This document shows positions 33,533-43,748 of a DNA stretch of 64,000 nt, one piece after another. The stretch's first letter is position 1. Every line of letters starts with the position of its first letter. This DNA is from Bacillus siamensis KCTC 13613 (GTDB lineage: Bacteria; Bacillota; Bacilli; Bacillales; Bacillaceae). Location of the stretch: positions 186,001 to 250,000 of the forward strand of contig NZ_AJVF01000041.1 in NCBI RefSeq assembly GCF_000262045.1. Direction: 5' to 3'. The notes beneath the pieces were generated by a model that saw nothing but the letters and a program-made list of their open reading frames with translations, searched no databases and was not told the DNA's origin. The position numbers were made by a program, and so were the translations under genes.

Positions 33533-33607
33533 GTGATGATTAGTTCGCATAATTATGTATTGGCAAAATAACAGATTGACATGTACGAACCAATATAATA
33601 AGCTTTC

Positions 33608-33622
33608 TGTAAAGCGCTTACA
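33608..33622. promoter_or_regulatory. candidate cre upstream of abf2
   Basis: TGTAAAGCGCTTACA is near-palindromic; read on the minus strand it matches the cre consensus at 12 of 14 positions. A TATAAT (33594-33599) and a half AraR-like ATGTACGA (33581-33588) lie just upstream. B. subtilis abf2 is known to respond to both CcpA and AraR; the AraR half-site here is weak. Confidence 0.6.
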
Positions 33623-33705
33623 AAATTATCCTTTCAGCATATATCCCAGATACACAGATTGGCTGTAGTGCTTTCATTCTTATTAGTGGAAAGGAATGAT
33701 CAAGT

Positions 33706-35196
33706 ATGTCTCACAATACGGCAGTCATTCAAACGGATATCACGCGGGGAACCATTAACAAAAACATATACGGACATTTCGCGGAACACTTAGGAAGAGG
33801 CATATATGAGGGCATCTGGGTCGGAAAAGATTCCGATATTCCGAATACCGGCGGAATCAGGACGGATGTCGCCTCCGCCCTCAAACAGCTCCAGATTCCC
33901 GTTCTCAGATGGCCCGGCGGCTGTTTTGCTGATGAATATCATTGGGCAAACGGCGTAGGGGAACGAAAAACCATGCTGAATACCCATTGGGGCGGAACGA
34001 TTGATTCAAACGAATTCGGCACGCATGAATTTATGATGCTTTGTGAACTGCTCGGCTGCGAACCGTACATCGCCGGAAACGTCGGCAGCGGAACGGTTAA
34101 GGAAATGGCTGATTGGATTGAATACATGACGTTTGAAGCGGGCACGCCGATGTCCGACTGGAGAAAGGAAAACGGGCGGGAAAAACCGTGGAAGCTCAAA
34201 TATTTCGGTATAGGAAATGAGAACTGGGGCTGCGGCGGAAACATGCATCCTGAGTATTATGCCGACCTTTACCGGAACTTTCAAACCTATGTCCGCAATT
34301 ACAGCGGGAATGAAATCTATAAAATTGCCGGCGGTGCGAATGTCGATGATTACCGCTGGACAGAAACATTAATGAAAAAAGCCGCTGATCTCATGGACGG
34401 GCTGAGCCTGCATTATTACACAATACCGGGCGACTTCTGGAAGGGAAAAGGGTCAGCGACCGAATTTACGGAAGATGAATGGTTCATCACGATGAAAAAA
34501 GCGGCTCATATGGATGAATTGATTACAAGGCACAGCGCCATTATGGATCAGTACGATCCGGAAAAAAGAGTCGGTCTGATCATTGATGAATGGGGCACAT
34601 GGCTTGATCCTGAGCCTGGCACGAATCCGGGCTTTTTGTATCAGCAAAATACGATCCGCGACGCGCTTGTCGCCGCCGCACATTTTCACATTTTTCATCA
34701 GCACGCAGACCGTGTGCAGATGGCCAATATCGCGCAAACCGTCAACGTCCTTCAAGCAATGATCCTGACAGAAGGGAAAAATATGCTGCTGACGCCGACA
34801 TATCATGTGTTTGATATGTTTAAGGTTCATCAGGACGCTTCTCTTTTGGCCGCAGAAACAAAAGCGGCCGAATACGAATGGAAAGACGGCCGGCTCCCGC
34901 AAGTCAGCATTTCGGCGTCCAAACAGAAAAACGGCGGCATACATATCAGCATTTGCAATATCGATCACTTGCACAAAGCTGACGTGAAGATTGAACTGCG
35001 GGGCATGAAAAAGATTGGGAAGCCTTCGGGGACGATTCTGCATGCTGAAAAAATGAATGCCCGCAATACATTCAGCAGCCCGGAAAACGTCAAACCGAAG
35101 CCGTTTTCCGGGTTTACGCAGAAGGGCGGAAATCTGGAGGCGGAGCTTCCTCCGATGGCGGTTGTATTAATCACGCTGCCGGCGGGTCCATCTTAA
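33706..35196 (+). CDS. abf2: alpha-L-arabinofuranosidase Abf2 (GH51)
   Basis: Second intracellular GH51 enzyme, 496 residues. Acid/base E172 ([11 protein letters not shown]) and nucleophile E295 (IIDEWGTW). It differs clearly from AbfA in the active-site neighbourhood, suggesting different oligosaccharide preference. In B. subtilis this gene (also called xsa) sits between etfA and trxA, exactly as here. The ATG follows AAAGGAATG. Transcribed alone. Confidence 0.96.
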   Translation: MSHNTAVIQTDITRGTINKNIYGHFAEHLGRGIYEGIWVGKDSDIPNTGGIRTDVASALKQLQIPVLRWPGGCFADEYHWANGVGERKTMLNTHWGGTIDSNEFGTHEFMMLCELLGCEPYIAGNVGSGTVKEMADWIEYMTFEAGTPMSDWRKENGREKPWKLKYFGIGNENWGCGGNMHPEYYADLYRNFQTYVRNYSGNEIYKIAGGANVDDYRWTETLMKKAADLMDGLSLHYYTIPGDFWKGKGSATEFTEDEWFITMKKAAHMDELITRHSAIMDQYDPEKRVGLIIDEWGTWLDPEPGTNPGFLYQQNTIRDALVAAAHFHIFHQHADRVQMANIAQTVNVLQAMILTEGKNMLLTPTYHVFDMFKVHQDASLLAAETKAAEYEWKDGRLPQVSISASKQKNGGIHISICNIDHLHKADVKIELRGMKKIGKPSGTILHAEKMNARNTFSSPENVKPKPFSGFTQKGGNLEAELPPMAVVLITLPAGPS

Positions 35197-35284
35197 GTTT
35201 TGAACGCCTGCTGATCGGTTATCATACATTCTATAAATAAGATTATTTTCGGCGGGTTCGGGAGAAAATAATATAAGCATTAAA

Positions 35285-35314
35285 TTAGCATGAACGAATG
35301 GGAGATGCTATACT
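35285..35314 (+). promoter_or_regulatory. trxA promoter (SigA type)
   Basis: TTAGCA (35285-35290), 18-base spacer, TATACT (35309-35314), about 34 bases before trxA. The B. subtilis gene also has a SigB promoter, which I could not place confidently. Confidence 0.55.
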
Positions 35315-35347
35315 AAAAATCATCATTTGACATTGGAGGAATAACAA

Positions 35348-35662
35348 ATGGCTATCGTAAAAGCAACTGATCAATCGTTCTCAGCTGAAACAAGTGAAGG
35401 TGTCGTATTAGCTGATTTCTGGGCTCCTTGGTGCGGACCTTGTAAAATGATCGCGCCCGTTCTTGAAGAGCTTGATCAAGAAATGGGAGACAAACTGAAA
35501 ATCGTCAAAATCGACGTGGATGAAAACCAAGAAACTGCCGGTAAATACGGCGTCATGAGCATCCCGACACTTCTTGTGTTAAAAGACGGAGAAGTGGTTG
35601 AAACATCTGTCGGCTTCAAACCGAAAGAAGCCCTTGAAGAGCTTGTAAACAAACATCTGTAA
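35348..35662 (+). CDS. trxA: thioredoxin
   Basis: Essential protein-disulfide reductant, 104 residues. The active site W28-C29-G30-P31-C32 and cis-proline region (MSIPTLLV) are intact. TTGGAGGAAT precedes the ATG. Monocistronic with a terminator. Confidence 0.99.
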   Translation: MAIVKATDQSFSAETSEGVVLADFWAPWCGPCKMIAPVLEELDQEMGDKLKIVKIDVDENQETAGKYGVMSIPTLLVLKDGEVVETSVGFKPKEALEELVNKHL

Positions 35663-35691
35663 GCCGAAAGTTTCCGTTACGGCTGCGGCAG

Positions 35692-35722
35692 GGCGATTCC
35701 TTTAAAAGGGATCGCCTTTTTT
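35692..35722 (+). terminator. trxA terminator
   Basis: GGCGATTCC / GGGATCGCC stem (one G-U) followed by TTTTTT. Confidence 0.88.
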
Positions 35723-35748
35723 GATCTTCCAAAAGCTGAGAATGGAGA

Positions 35749-35762
35749 AAAACAAATGTTCG
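35749..35762. promoter_or_regulatory. candidate LexA/DinR box before uvrC
   Basis: On the minus strand CGAACATTTGTTTT matches the Bacillus SOS box (CGAAC-N4-GTTYC type) at 12 of 14 positions, 48 bases upstream of uvrC. Motif evidence only. Confidence 0.5.
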
Positions 35763-35809
35763 TGATACACTGAATGGACACAAGAAATGAATGTAAGGAA
35801 GGGTAACGT

Positions 35810-37582
35810 ATGAATAAACAACTGAAAGAAAAGCTGGCCCTCCTTCCCGATCAGCCGGGCTGTTATTTAATGAAAGACCGTCAGAAAACAGTCATCTACG
35901 TGGGGAAAGCGAAAGTGCTGAAAAACAGGGTGAGATCCTATTTCACCGGTTCTCACGATGCAAAAACCCAAAGGCTTGTGACGGAGATTGAGGACTTTGA
36001 ATATATCGTGACTTCCTCCAATCTTGAAGCGCTTATTTTGGAAATGAATCTGATTAAAAAATACGATCCGAAATACAATGTCATGCTGAAAGATGATAAA
36101 ACCTATCCCTTTATTAAAATCACCCATGAACGCCATCCGCGGCTTATTGTCACCCGCAATGTCAAAAAAGACAAAGGGCGCTATTTCGGCCCGTACCCGA
36201 ATGTACAGGCGGCGCGGGAAACGAAAAAACTGCTGGACCGCCTTTATCCGCTCAGGAAGTGCTCGAATCTTCCGGACCGTGTCTGTCTCTATTACCATCT
36301 CGGACAATGCCTCGCTCCATGTGTAAAGGATATTTCCGAGGAGACAAACCGCGAGCTTGTGGAAGACATCACCCGCTTTTTAAAGGGAGGGCATAACGAG
36401 GTCAAAAAAGAGCTTGAAGAGAAAATGGCAGAGGCGGCGGAAAAGCTTGAATTTGAACGGGCTAAAGAATTCCGCGATCAGCTTGCTTACATCGAATCGA
36501 CGATGGAAAAGCAGAAAATGACCATGAATGACCTTCTGGACCGCGATGTGTTCGCTTATGCGTACGATAAAGGCTGGATGTGCGTCCAAGTCTTTTTCAT
36601 ACGCCAAGGAAAGCTGATCGAACGCGATGTCAGCATGTTTCCGATGTACCAGGAAGCGGATGAAGAATTTCTGACCTTCATCGGCCAGTTCTATTCGAAA
36701 AACAATCACTTTCTGCCTAAGGAAATTCTGGTGCCTGACAGCGTTGACAGAGACATGATCAGCGAGCTTTTGGAAACCGCCGTGCATCAGCCGAAAAAAG
36801 GCCCGAAAAAAGAACTGCTTCTGCTTGCTCACAAAAACGCGAAAATCGCCCTGCGGGAAAAGTTCTCATTAATCGAGCGGGATGAGGAACGGTCAATCGG
36901 AGCAGCCGAACGGCTCGGCGAAGCATTGAACATTTACACGCCGCACCGGATTGAAGCGTTTGACAACTCCAATATTCAAGGCACAAACCCTGTATCGGCC
37001 ATGATTGTCTTTATTGACGGAAAACCGAATAAAAAGGAATACCGCAAATATAAAATCAAAACCGTAACAGGGCCTGACGATTACGGATCAATGAGAGAAG
37101 TCGTCAGAAGAAGATATTCGAGGGTGCTCCGCGAAAATCTCCCGCTGCCGGATTTAATCATCATTGACGGCGGAAAAGGGCAGATTAACGCGGCGCGCGA
37201 CGTGCTTGAGAATGAGCTCGGCCTTGATGTCCCGGTAGCGGGATTGGCGAAAGATGACAAACACCGAACATCCAACCTTCTGATCGGCGACCCGCTTGAA
37301 CCGGTATTTCTGGAGCGGAACAGCCAGGAATTTTACCTGCTTCAGCGCATTCAGGATGAAGTTCACCGTTTTGCGATCAGCTTTCACAGACAGATCCGGG
37401 GAAAAAGCGCCTTTCAATCCGTATTGGATGATATCCCGGGGATCGGCGAAAAACGCAAAAAAATGCTCTTAAAGCATTTCGGTTCTGTCAAAAAGATGAA
37501 GGAAGCAAGTCTTGACGATATCAAAAAAGCCGGTGTGCCGGCTGCGGCCGCTCAGCTGCTGTTTGAAAAATTGAAAAAATAG
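35810..37582 (+). CDS. uvrC: excinuclease ABC subunit C
   Basis: Makes both incisions in nucleotide excision repair with UvrB-bound DNA. 590 residues. N-terminal GIY-YIG nuclease ([19 protein letters not shown]), UVR domain around residues 195-235, central RNase H-like C-terminal nuclease ([19 protein letters not shown]), and terminal helix-hairpin-helix ([19 protein letters not shown]). ATG with AAGGAAGG upstream. Confidence 0.97.
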   Translation: MNKQLKEKLALLPDQPGCYLMKDRQKTVIYVGKAKVLKNRVRSYFTGSHDAKTQRLVTEIEDFEYIVTSSNLEALILEMNLIKKYDPKYNVMLKDDKTYPFIKITHERHPRLIVTRNVKKDKGRYFGPYPNVQAARETKKLLDRLYPLRKCSNLPDRVCLYYHLGQCLAPCVKDISEETNRELVEDITRFLKGGHNEVKKELEEKMAEAAEKLEFERAKEFRDQLAYIESTMEKQKMTMNDLLDRDVFAYAYDKGWMCVQVFFIRQGKLIERDVSMFPMYQEADEEFLTFIGQFYSKNNHFLPKEILVPDSVDRDMISELLETAVHQPKKGPKKELLLLAHKNAKIALREKFSLIERDEERSIGAAERLGEALNIYTPHRIEAFDNSNIQGTNPVSAMIVFIDGKPNKKEYRKYKIKTVTGPDDYGSMREVVRRRYSRVLRENLPLPDLIIIDGGKGQINAARDVLENELGLDVPVAGLAKDDKHRTSNLLIGDPLEPVFLERNSQEFYLLQRIQDEVHRFAISFHRQIRGKSAFQSVLDDIPGIGEKRKKMLLKHFGSVKKMKEASLDDIKKAGVPAAAAQLLFEKLKK

Positions 37583-37644
37583 TATTGTGCTTTTCTGAAA
37601 AGTCTGCTAGAATGTGAACTAATTTCATAAGATCGTGTTATATG

Positions 37645-37889
37645 GTGAAGATAGAGGTGCGAACTTCAATAGTATGCCTTTGGAGAATGATGGATTCTGC
37701 GAAAAAGGCTGAAAGGGGAGTTCGCCGAAGTGAAACACATCCCATCGGTGTGCTTTGCTGGCTTTGCATTAAATAAATGTAAAGCTGTCAAGAATTCATT
37801 TTCTTGGAGGGCTATCTCGTTGTTCATAATCAATCGTAATGATATGAAAAAGCAATGAGAGCTATTCCTCTCATTGCTTTTTTTATTGT
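37645..37889 (+). ncRNA. lysine riboswitch (L box) with terminator
   Basis: Aptamer starts with the conserved GATAGAGGTGCGAACTTC (37649-37666) and closes with GGAGGGCTATCTC (37806-37818). A rho-independent terminator (GCAATGAGAG / CTCTCATTGC, about 37851-37876, then TTTTTTT) follows. Lysine binding should stop transcription before lysC. This explains the 365-base gap between uvrC and lysC. Confidence 0.96.
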
Positions 37890-37947
37890 GGACACAACGC
37901 TCTTTTCTCCTCACCCGCACGAACCAAAATGTAAAGGGTGGTCTAGT

Positions 37948-39177
37948 ATGGGTCTTATCGTACAAAAATTCGGAGGCACTTCCGTCGGCTCTGCCGAAAA
38001 AATTCAAAATGCCGCAAATCGCGCCATTGCTGAAAAGAAAAAAGGCCATGACGTCGTAGTCGTCGTTTCAGCAATGGGAAAATCAACCGACGCGCTCGTC
38101 AATCTGGCGGCGGAAATTACATCTGAGCCAAGCAGACGCGAGATGGATATGCTTCTGTCTACGGGAGAGCAGGTCACGATTTCGCTTTTGGCCATGGCGC
38201 TTCAGGAAAAAGGATATGACGCCGTCTCTTATACGGGCTGGCAGGCGGGTGTCCGCACGGAGGCCGTCCACGGCAATGCGAGAATTACGGATATTGATAT
38301 CACAGCAATTCAGGCGCAGCTTGCAGAAGGCAGGATTACAGTTGTCGCCGGTTTTCAGGGAGTAACCGAAGACGGCGGCATCACGACGCTCGGACGGGGC
38401 GGTTCCGATACGACGGCGGTCGCTCTTGCCGCAGCTTTAAAAGCGGATAAATGCGACATTTACACGGACGTTCCGGGCGTGTTTACGACAGATCCGCGGT
38501 ACGTCCGGTCAGCGAGAAAACTGGCGGGAATTTCTTATGATGAAATGCTGGAACTTGCAAATCTCGGAGCGGGTGTTCTTCATCCGCGGGCGGTTGAGTT
38601 CGCGAAAAACTATCAAGTGCCTTTGGAAGTGCGGTCAAGCACGGAACATGAAGCTGGAACATTAATTGAGGAGGAATCATCAATGGAGCAGAATTTAATC
38701 GTCAGAGGAATTGCATTTGAAGACCAGATTACAAGGGTGTCCGTCACGGGCCTTGCAAGCGGGCTGACAACACTTTCAACGATCTTCACCGCGCTGGCGA
38801 AACGAAACATCAACGTTGACATCATTATTCAGACACAAGCGGATAATGGGGAAGCAGACATTTCTTTCTCAGTGAAAACGGAAGATTCCGCGCAAACGGT
38901 CGCTGTGCTTGAAGAATATAAAAACGCGCTTGACTATGAAAAAATCGAAACTGAAAGAAAGCTGGCGAAAGTATCCATTGTCGGATCAGGCATGGTCTCT
39001 AATCCCGGCGTCGCCGCGGACATGTTTGCCGTACTGGCGGAAAAAAATGTACAAGTCAAAATGGTCAGCACATCTGAAATAAAAGTATCAGCGGTGGTCA
39101 GTGACAATGATATGGTGAAAGCCGTCGAAGCGCTTCATGATGCGTTTGAGCTTTCTAAACAGCCGTCTGCCGTATAA
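37948..39177 (+). CDS. lysC: lysine-sensitive aspartokinase II, alpha subunit
   Basis: Phosphorylates aspartate at the head of the Lys/Met/Thr/diaminopimelate pathway. 409 residues. The N-terminal amino-acid kinase domain has VQKFGGTSVG and ends near residue 240; two ACT domains follow. ATG 37948 fits homologues; the longer open frame lies in the riboswitch terminator. Lysine feedback acts both on the enzyme and on the leader RNA. Confidence 0.97.
   Translation: MGLIVQKFGGTSVGSAEKIQNAANRAIAEKKKGHDVVVVVSAMGKSTDALVNLAAEITSEPSRREMDMLLSTGEQVTISLLAMALQEKGYDAVSYTGWQAGVRTEAVHGNARITDIDITAIQAQLAEGRITVVAGFQGVTEDGGITTLGRGGSDTTAVALAAALKADKCDIYTDVPGVFTTDPRYVRSARKLAGISYDEMLELANLGAGVLHPRAVEFAKNYQVPLEVRSSTEHEAGTLIEEESSMEQNLIVRGIAFEDQITRVSVTGLASGLTTLSTIFTALAKRNINVDIIIQTQADNGEADISFSVKTEDSAQTVAVLEEYKNALDYEKIETERKLAKVSIVGSGMVSNPGVAADMFAVLAEKNVQVKMVSTSEIKVSAVVSDNDMVKAVEALHDAFELSKQPSAV
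38683..39177 (+). CDS. lysC: aspartokinase II beta subunit from internal start
   Basis: In-frame internal ATG preceded by GAGGAGGAA 7 bases upstream. It would give the 164-residue ACT-domain beta chain known from B. subtilis, where it assembles with alpha chains. The Shine-Dalgarno is stronger than expected by chance inside a coding region. Confidence 0.85.
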   Translation: MEQNLIVRGIAFEDQITRVSVTGLASGLTTLSTIFTALAKRNINVDIIIQTQADNGEADISFSVKTEDSAQTVAVLEEYKNALDYEKIETERKLAKVSIVGSGMVSNPGVAADMFAVLAEKNVQVKMVSTSEIKVSAVVSDNDMVKAVEALHDAFELSKQPSAV

Positions 39178-39185
39178 ACGGGCAG

Positions 39186-39222
39186 GCAAAAAGGCGGGAC
39201 TTTTGAGTCACCGCCTTTTTTC
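39186..39222. terminator. terminator between lysC and yslB
   Basis: AAGGCGG / CCGCCTT stem with an inner GACT/AGTC pairing, T run on the plus strand and A run on the other side; serves convergent genes. Confidence 0.85.
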
Positions 39223-39224
39223 AA

Positions 39225-39671
39225 TTATACAGGGTCCTTCATATCCCATTTCACGGTCAGGACGACTTTATCCGCTCTCTTTTTGACCTGTTCATAAGAT
39301 TCTGCAATCTGATCGTTCATCAATTGAATCTGTTCGGCTATAAAACCGGCTTCAAGCTGAAAACACGGCTCTTTCTGGTGTTTGAGCCTGCTGGATACGA
39401 GCGGTCCTTCCAGCTCAAATTCCAGCTCTTGCTTTTTTGATCCTGTGTTTGTCAAAGTTCCCCAGCCGGCTTTTTCAAAAAAGGCGGGGATTTCTTCCCA
39501 TGATTGAAGAGGAAATTTGCGGGCGAGGCGTTTCCCCGCCCAATACATCATGGATGAATGCTCCGGGCCGAGGATATCCGGAAGCACAATTTCCCGGATT
39601 AATTCGTAGCCGTATGCGCTGACGCCGAGTTCAGTTAAAGGTTCTAAAGCTGCTTCATAATTATTCTTCAT
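39225..39671 (-). CDS. yslB: DUF2507 protein YslB
   Basis: 148-residue cytoplasmic protein of the DUF2507 / V4R-like family. Function unknown. Conserved opening YGYELIREIVLPDILG and later FELEGPLVSSRL are visible. The ATG at 39671 is preceded by GAGAGGGGA on the minus strand. Convergent with lysC, divergent from sdhC. Confidence 0.93.
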   Translation of the reverse strand: MKNNYEAALEPLTELGVSAYGYELIREIVLPDILGPEHSSMMYWAGKRLARKFPLQSWEEIPAFFEKAGWGTLTNTGSKKQELEFELEGPLVSSRLKHQKEPCFQLEAGFIAEQIQLMNDQIAESYEQVKKRADKVVLTVKWDMKDPV

Positions 39672-39838
39672 ATTATGTATTCCCCTCTCTCCTTCGTTTA
39701 TTATAGCTTAAACAGGGGGGAGGATTACAGGATGATCCTATAAAACACGTGAAAAAAAGTGAGAAAGGTATTGCAGGAAAATAAAATTTTCACGTCAAAT
39801 AATCAATTCCGAAAATTATAATTTATGTACACGTTTTC

Positions 39839-39867
39839 TTGACGCCCTTTTGAGGGAGGAGTAAAAT
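39839..39867 (+). promoter_or_regulatory. sdhCAB promoter
   Basis: TTGACG (39839-39844), exactly 17 bases, TAAAAT (39862-39867). It gives a leader of about 90 bases before sdhC. The 296-base yslB-sdhC gap contains nothing else I can name. Confidence 0.8.
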
Positions 39868-39967
39868 GAAATTGTCAATAAATTTTAATAAAGTGCTTAC
39901 AATTGAAACGAAGTGGGGGCAGAGATTTTAGCACATTTCGCACTTAAATCAAACAGGGGGTAAAGTA

Positions 39968-40576
39968 ATGTCTGGGAACAGAGAGTTTTATTTTCGAAGA
40001 TTGCATTCCTTGCTCGGTGTGATTCCGGTCGGCATCTTTTTGATCCAGCATTTAGTCGTCAACCAATTTGCCGCAAGGGGAGCGGATGCGTTTAACAAGG
40101 CGGCCGGCTTTATGGACAGTCTGCCGTTCAGGTATGCATTAGAAATTTTTATTATTTTCTTACCTTTAATTTATCATGCGGTTTACGGTGTGTACATAGC
40201 ATTTACTGCGAAAAACAACGCTGGCCGCTACAGCTATTTCAGAAACTGGATGTTTGTGCTTCAGCGTGTCACCGGTATTCTCACCCTTATTTTCGTCAGC
40301 TGGCATGTGTGGCAGACGCGGATTGCCGCACAGATGGGCGCTGAAGTCAACTTCGATATGATGGCGAATATTCTGAGCTCGCCGTTTATGCTCGGATTTT
40401 ACATTGTAGGCGTTTTATCAGTCATTTTTCACTTTTCAAACGGCTTATGGTCTTTTGCGGTCACATGGGGGATCACGGTCACGCCGCGTTCTCAAAGAAT
40501 TTCGACTTACGTGACGCTGATAATATTTTTAGCGCTTTCATACGTGGGTCTAAAAGCGATTTTTGCGTTTGTGTAA
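39968..40576 (+). CDS. sdhC: succinate dehydrogenase cytochrome b558 subunit
   Basis: Di-heme membrane anchor of complex II, 202 residues, five transmembrane helices. Candidate axial histidines are in FLIQHLVVNQ, YHAVYG, SWHVWQ and IFHFSNG. It passes electrons from SdhB to menaquinone. The ATG follows AGGGGGTAA. First gene of the sdhCAB operon. Confidence 0.97.
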   Translation: MSGNREFYFRRLHSLLGVIPVGIFLIQHLVVNQFAARGADAFNKAAGFMDSLPFRYALEIFIIFLPLIYHAVYGVYIAFTAKNNAGRYSYFRNWMFVLQRVTGILTLIFVSWHVWQTRIAAQMGAEVNFDMMANILSSPFMLGFYIVGVLSVIFHFSNGLWSFAVTWGITVTPRSQRISTYVTLIIFLALSYVGLKAIFAFV

Positions 40577-40609
40577 GAGAACTAGATTACTAGAGGGAGA
40601 GGGGCTATC

Positions 40610-42370
40610 ATGAGTCAATCAAGCATTATCGTAGTCGGCGGGGGTCTTGCCGGCCTCATGGCGACAATTAAAGCAGCGGAATCAGGCACGGCCGTTAAAT
40701 TGTTTTCCATCGTTCCGGTCAAACGCTCTCACTCGGTCTGCGCGCAGGGCGGGATAAACGGAGCTGTCAACACAAAAGGGGAAGGAGACTCTCCGTTTGA
40801 GCATTTTGATGACACGGTTTACGGAGGCGACTTTTTAGCAAACCAGCCGCCTGTAAAAGCGATGTGTGAAGCGGCGCCGTCCATTATCCACTTATTGGAC
40901 CGCATGGGGGTTATGTTTAACAGAACGCCGGAAGGGCTCTTGGACTTCCGCCGTTTCGGGGGTACACAGCATCACAGAACCGCATACGCGGGAGCGACGA
41001 CGGGTCAGCAGCTTCTTTACGCACTGGACGAGCAGGTGCGCAGATATGAAGTGGCGGGTCTCGTCACAAAATACGAAGGCTGGGAATTCCTCGGCGCCGT
41101 TCTTGACGATGAGCGCACGTGCCGCGGTATCGTAGCCCAAAATCTGACCAATATGCAAATCGAGTCATTCCGTTCTGACGCCGTTATTATGGCGACAGGA
41201 GGACCCGGAATCGTATTCGGCAAATCAACAAACAGCATGATCAACACGGGATCTGCCGCATCAATCGTTTATCAGCAGGGCGCTTACTACGCTAACGGCG
41301 AATTTATTCAAATTCACCCGACAGCCATTCCCGGAGACGATAAACTGCGTCTGATGAGTGAATCGGCGCGCGGCGAGGGCGGAAGAGTCTGGACGTACAA
41401 AGACGGAAAACCTTGGTACTTCCTCGAGGAAAAATATCCGGCTTACGGAAACCTCGTGCCGCGGGATATTGCGACACGCGAAATCTTTGACGTGTGCGTG
41501 AACCAGAAGCTCGGCATCAATGGAGAAAACATGGTGTATCTCGATCTTTCGCACAAAGATCCGAAAGAGCTTGACGTTAAGCTCGGCGGCATTATCGAAA
41601 TCTATGAAAAATTCATGGGTGATGACCCGCGCAAGCTTCCGATGAAAATTTTCCCTGCCGTTCACTATTCAATGGGCGGCCTGTGGGTTGATTATGATCA
41701 GATGACAAGCATCCGCGGACTGTTCGCGGCGGGTGAATGTGATTATTCAATGCACGGAGGAAACCGTTTAGGGGCAAACTCTCTGCTTTCCGCCATTTAC
41801 GGAGGAATGGTTGCCGGTCCGAATGCAGTGAAATATGTTGCCGGACTTGAAACATCGGCTGAAGATCTGTCTTCTTCATTATTTGATTCCTACGTGAAAA
41901 AAGAAGAAGAAAAATGGGCAGACATCATGAAGATGGACGGCGATGAAAATGCCTACGTGCTTCACCGTGAACTCGGAGAATGGATGACGGCCAACGTAAC
42001 GGTGGTCCGCCACAATGACAAGCTTTTGAAAACGGATGATAAAATCCAAGAGCTGATGGAACGCTTTAAGAAAATCAATATTAATGATACGACAAAATGG
42101 AGCAACCAAGGGGCGATGTTCACCCGCCAGTTCTCCAATATGCTTCAGCTTGCCAGAGTCATCACGCTCGGCGCATACAACCGAAATGAAAGCCGGGGAG
42201 CGCACTATAAACCGGATTTCCCTGAAAGAAATGACGATGAGTGGCTCAAAACGACAATGGCTAAACATGCCGGTCCGTTTGAAGCTCCGGAATTTGAATA
42301 TCAGGATGTCGATGTATCACTGATTGCGCCCCGTAAACGCGACTACTCGAAGAAGAAGGTGGCGAAATAA
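40610..42370 (+). CDS. sdhA: succinate dehydrogenase flavoprotein subunit
   Basis: Catalytic subunit with covalently bound FAD, 586 residues. N-terminal dinucleotide fold (VVGGGLAGLMA), the FAD-linking histidine in RSHSVCAQGG, and the substrate region HPTAIPG and SARGEGGRVW are visible. 33 bases after sdhC, with GAGGGAGAGG as ribosome-binding site. Confidence 0.98.
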   Translation: MSQSSIIVVGGGLAGLMATIKAAESGTAVKLFSIVPVKRSHSVCAQGGINGAVNTKGEGDSPFEHFDDTVYGGDFLANQPPVKAMCEAAPSIIHLLDRMGVMFNRTPEGLLDFRRFGGTQHHRTAYAGATTGQQLLYALDEQVRRYEVAGLVTKYEGWEFLGAVLDDERTCRGIVAQNLTNMQIESFRSDAVIMATGGPGIVFGKSTNSMINTGSAASIVYQQGAYYANGEFIQIHPTAIPGDDKLRLMSESARGEGGRVWTYKDGKPWYFLEEKYPAYGNLVPRDIATREIFDVCVNQKLGINGENMVYLDLSHKDPKELDVKLGGIIEIYEKFMGDDPRKLPMKIFPAVHYSMGGLWVDYDQMTSIRGLFAAGECDYSMHGGNRLGANSLLSAIYGGMVAGPNAVKYVAGLETSAEDLSSSLFDSYVKKEEEKWADIMKMDGDENAYVLHRELGEWMTANVTVVRHNDKLLKTDDKIQELMERFKKININDTTKWSNQGAMFTRQFSNMLQLARVITLGAYNRNESRGAHYKPDFPERNDDEWLKTTMAKHAGPFEAPEFEYQDVDVSLIAPRKRDYSKKKVAK

Positions 42371-42372
42371 TC

Positions 42373-43131
42373 ATGAGTGAGAAAAAGATACGGTTTATCA
42401 TTACACGCCAGGATACGCCTGAAAGCGCGCCATACGATGAAGAATTTGAAATCAATTACCGCCCGAATCTGAATGTGATTTCCGCCCTGATGGAAATCCG
42501 CAGAAATCCCGTGAATGCAAAAGGTGAGAAAACAACTCCTGTCGCATGGGACATGAACTGTCTTGAGGAAGTATGCGGCGCCTGCTCCATGGTCATCAAC
42601 GGCAGACCGCGCCAGTCATGTACGGCGCTGGTTGATAAGCTGGAACAGCCGATCCGTCTGAAGCCGATGAAAACATTCCCGGTTGTCCGTGACCTTCAGG
42701 TTGACCGCAGCAGAATGTTTGATTCACTGAAAAAAGTGAAAGCATGGGTGCCGATTGACGGGACTTACGATTTGGGACCGGGACCGAGAATGCCGGAAAA
42801 ACGCCGCCAGTGGGCATATGAGTTGTCTAAATGCATGACCTGCGGCGTCTGCCTCGAAGCCTGCCCGAATGTCAACAGCAAATCGAAATTCATGGGGCCT
42901 GCCCCGATGTCGCAAGTTCGTCTGTTTAACGCCCACCCGACGGGCGCGATGAACAAGTCAGAACGTTTAGAAGCTTTAATGACAGACGGCGGTCTCGGAG
43001 ATTGCGGGAATTCACAAAACTGTGTTCAATCCTGCCCGAAAGGCATTCCGCTCACGACTTCAATCGCTGCTTTGAACAGAGATACCAACTTACAAGCATT
43101 CCGCAATTTCTTCGGAAGCGACAGAGTATAA
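42373..43131 (+). CDS. sdhB: succinate dehydrogenase iron-sulfur subunit
   Basis: 252-residue electron-transfer subunit. The 2Fe-2S ligands are in CLEEVCGACSM with a later C in RQSC; 4Fe-4S and 3Fe-4S ligands are in CMTCGVCLEACP and CGNSQNCVQSCPKG. Separated from sdhA by 2 bases. Followed by a terminator. Confidence 0.98.
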   Translation: MSEKKIRFIITRQDTPESAPYDEEFEINYRPNLNVISALMEIRRNPVNAKGEKTTPVAWDMNCLEEVCGACSMVINGRPRQSCTALVDKLEQPIRLKPMKTFPVVRDLQVDRSRMFDSLKKVKAWVPIDGTYDLGPGPRMPEKRRQWAYELSKCMTCGVCLEACPNVNSKSKFMGPAPMSQVRLFNAHPTGAMNKSERLEALMTDGGLGDCGNSQNCVQSCPKGIPLTTSIAALNRDTNLQAFRNFFGSDRV

Positions 43132-43143
43132 GATAAAGAAAAA

Positions 43144-43176
43144 GAGCCTCTTCCGCACGGGAGAGGTTTTTTTATA
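43144..43176 (+). terminator. sdh operon terminator
   Basis: CCTCTTCC / GGGAGAGG hairpin with TTTTTTT. Confidence 0.88.
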
Positions 43177-43190
43177 AGGAGCTGAAGGTG

Positions 43191-43628
43191 ATGAAACAAC
43201 CGCAATACATTGACATCCCGTTTGAAGAATGGAGACAGTCGTTTTCTTTCTTTACTGAAGTGTCGGTTCGCTTTTCAGAAACGGATATGTTCGGCCATAT
43301 GAATAATGTAACCCCTTTCATCTATTTTGAAGAAGCCCGGATCGCCTACTTTAAGCAGCGCGGCATGGAAGCGCAAAATGCGGAAACGATGACAGTCGTC
43401 GCAAGCCAGCAGTGTGACTATATGCGTCAGGTGATGCCGTATGAAAATCTGCGGATTTATGTCAAAGCAAGCTCTGTCGGAAATGCGTCCGTCACCCTTC
43501 ATTACCTTGGAGAAAACGAGTCAGGCCTGCCGTGCTTTACCGGTTCCGTCGTTATGGTACAAGTATCAAAGACAAGCGGCAAAGCGGTCAGCTGGACGGA
43601 GCGGGAGAAAGGCATTCTGCTCGCCTGA
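43191..43628 (+). CDS. ysmA: acyl-CoA thioesterase-like hotdog protein YsmA
   Basis: 145-residue 4-hydroxybenzoyl-CoA thioesterase-fold protein. The hotdog signature RFSETDMFGHMNNVTPFIYFEE... is near residue 30. The substrate is not known. ATG 43191 is used, with a GTG just before it (43188), behind AAGGA. Lies between the sdh operon and gerE as in B. subtilis. Confidence 0.9.
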   Translation: MKQPQYIDIPFEEWRQSFSFFTEVSVRFSETDMFGHMNNVTPFIYFEEARIAYFKQRGMEAQNAETMTVVASQQCDYMRQVMPYENLRIYVKASSVGNASVTLHYLGENESGLPCFTGSVVMVQVSKTSGKAVSWTEREKGILLA

Positions 43629-43655
43629 ACGGATAACTATTTCTTTAAGTGACGT

Positions 43656-43684
43656 CACCTCCGAAGCGGCTTTTACATATGATA
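43656..43684 (+). promoter_or_regulatory. SigK-type promoter of gerE
   Basis: CACC at 43656-43659, a 16-base spacer, and CATATGATA at 43676-43684 match the mother-cell SigK consensus (mACm, CATAnnnTA). Located 65 bases before the gerE start. The promoter survives although the gene is interrupted. Confidence 0.72.
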
Positions 43685-43748
43685 TCTTGACTATATAAAC
43701 CCATTCGTTTCAGATTCGCTCTCACCTTAGCAAGGAGGGTTACAATAC

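Noticed and set aside
39866-39931. 21-codon ORF with a strong Shine-Dalgarno-like AGGGAGGAG upstream of sdhC, resembling a leader peptide
   Set aside because: The G-rich stretch is the spacer of the sdhC promoter and the ATG overlaps its -10 (39862-39867), so it would not be in the transcript.
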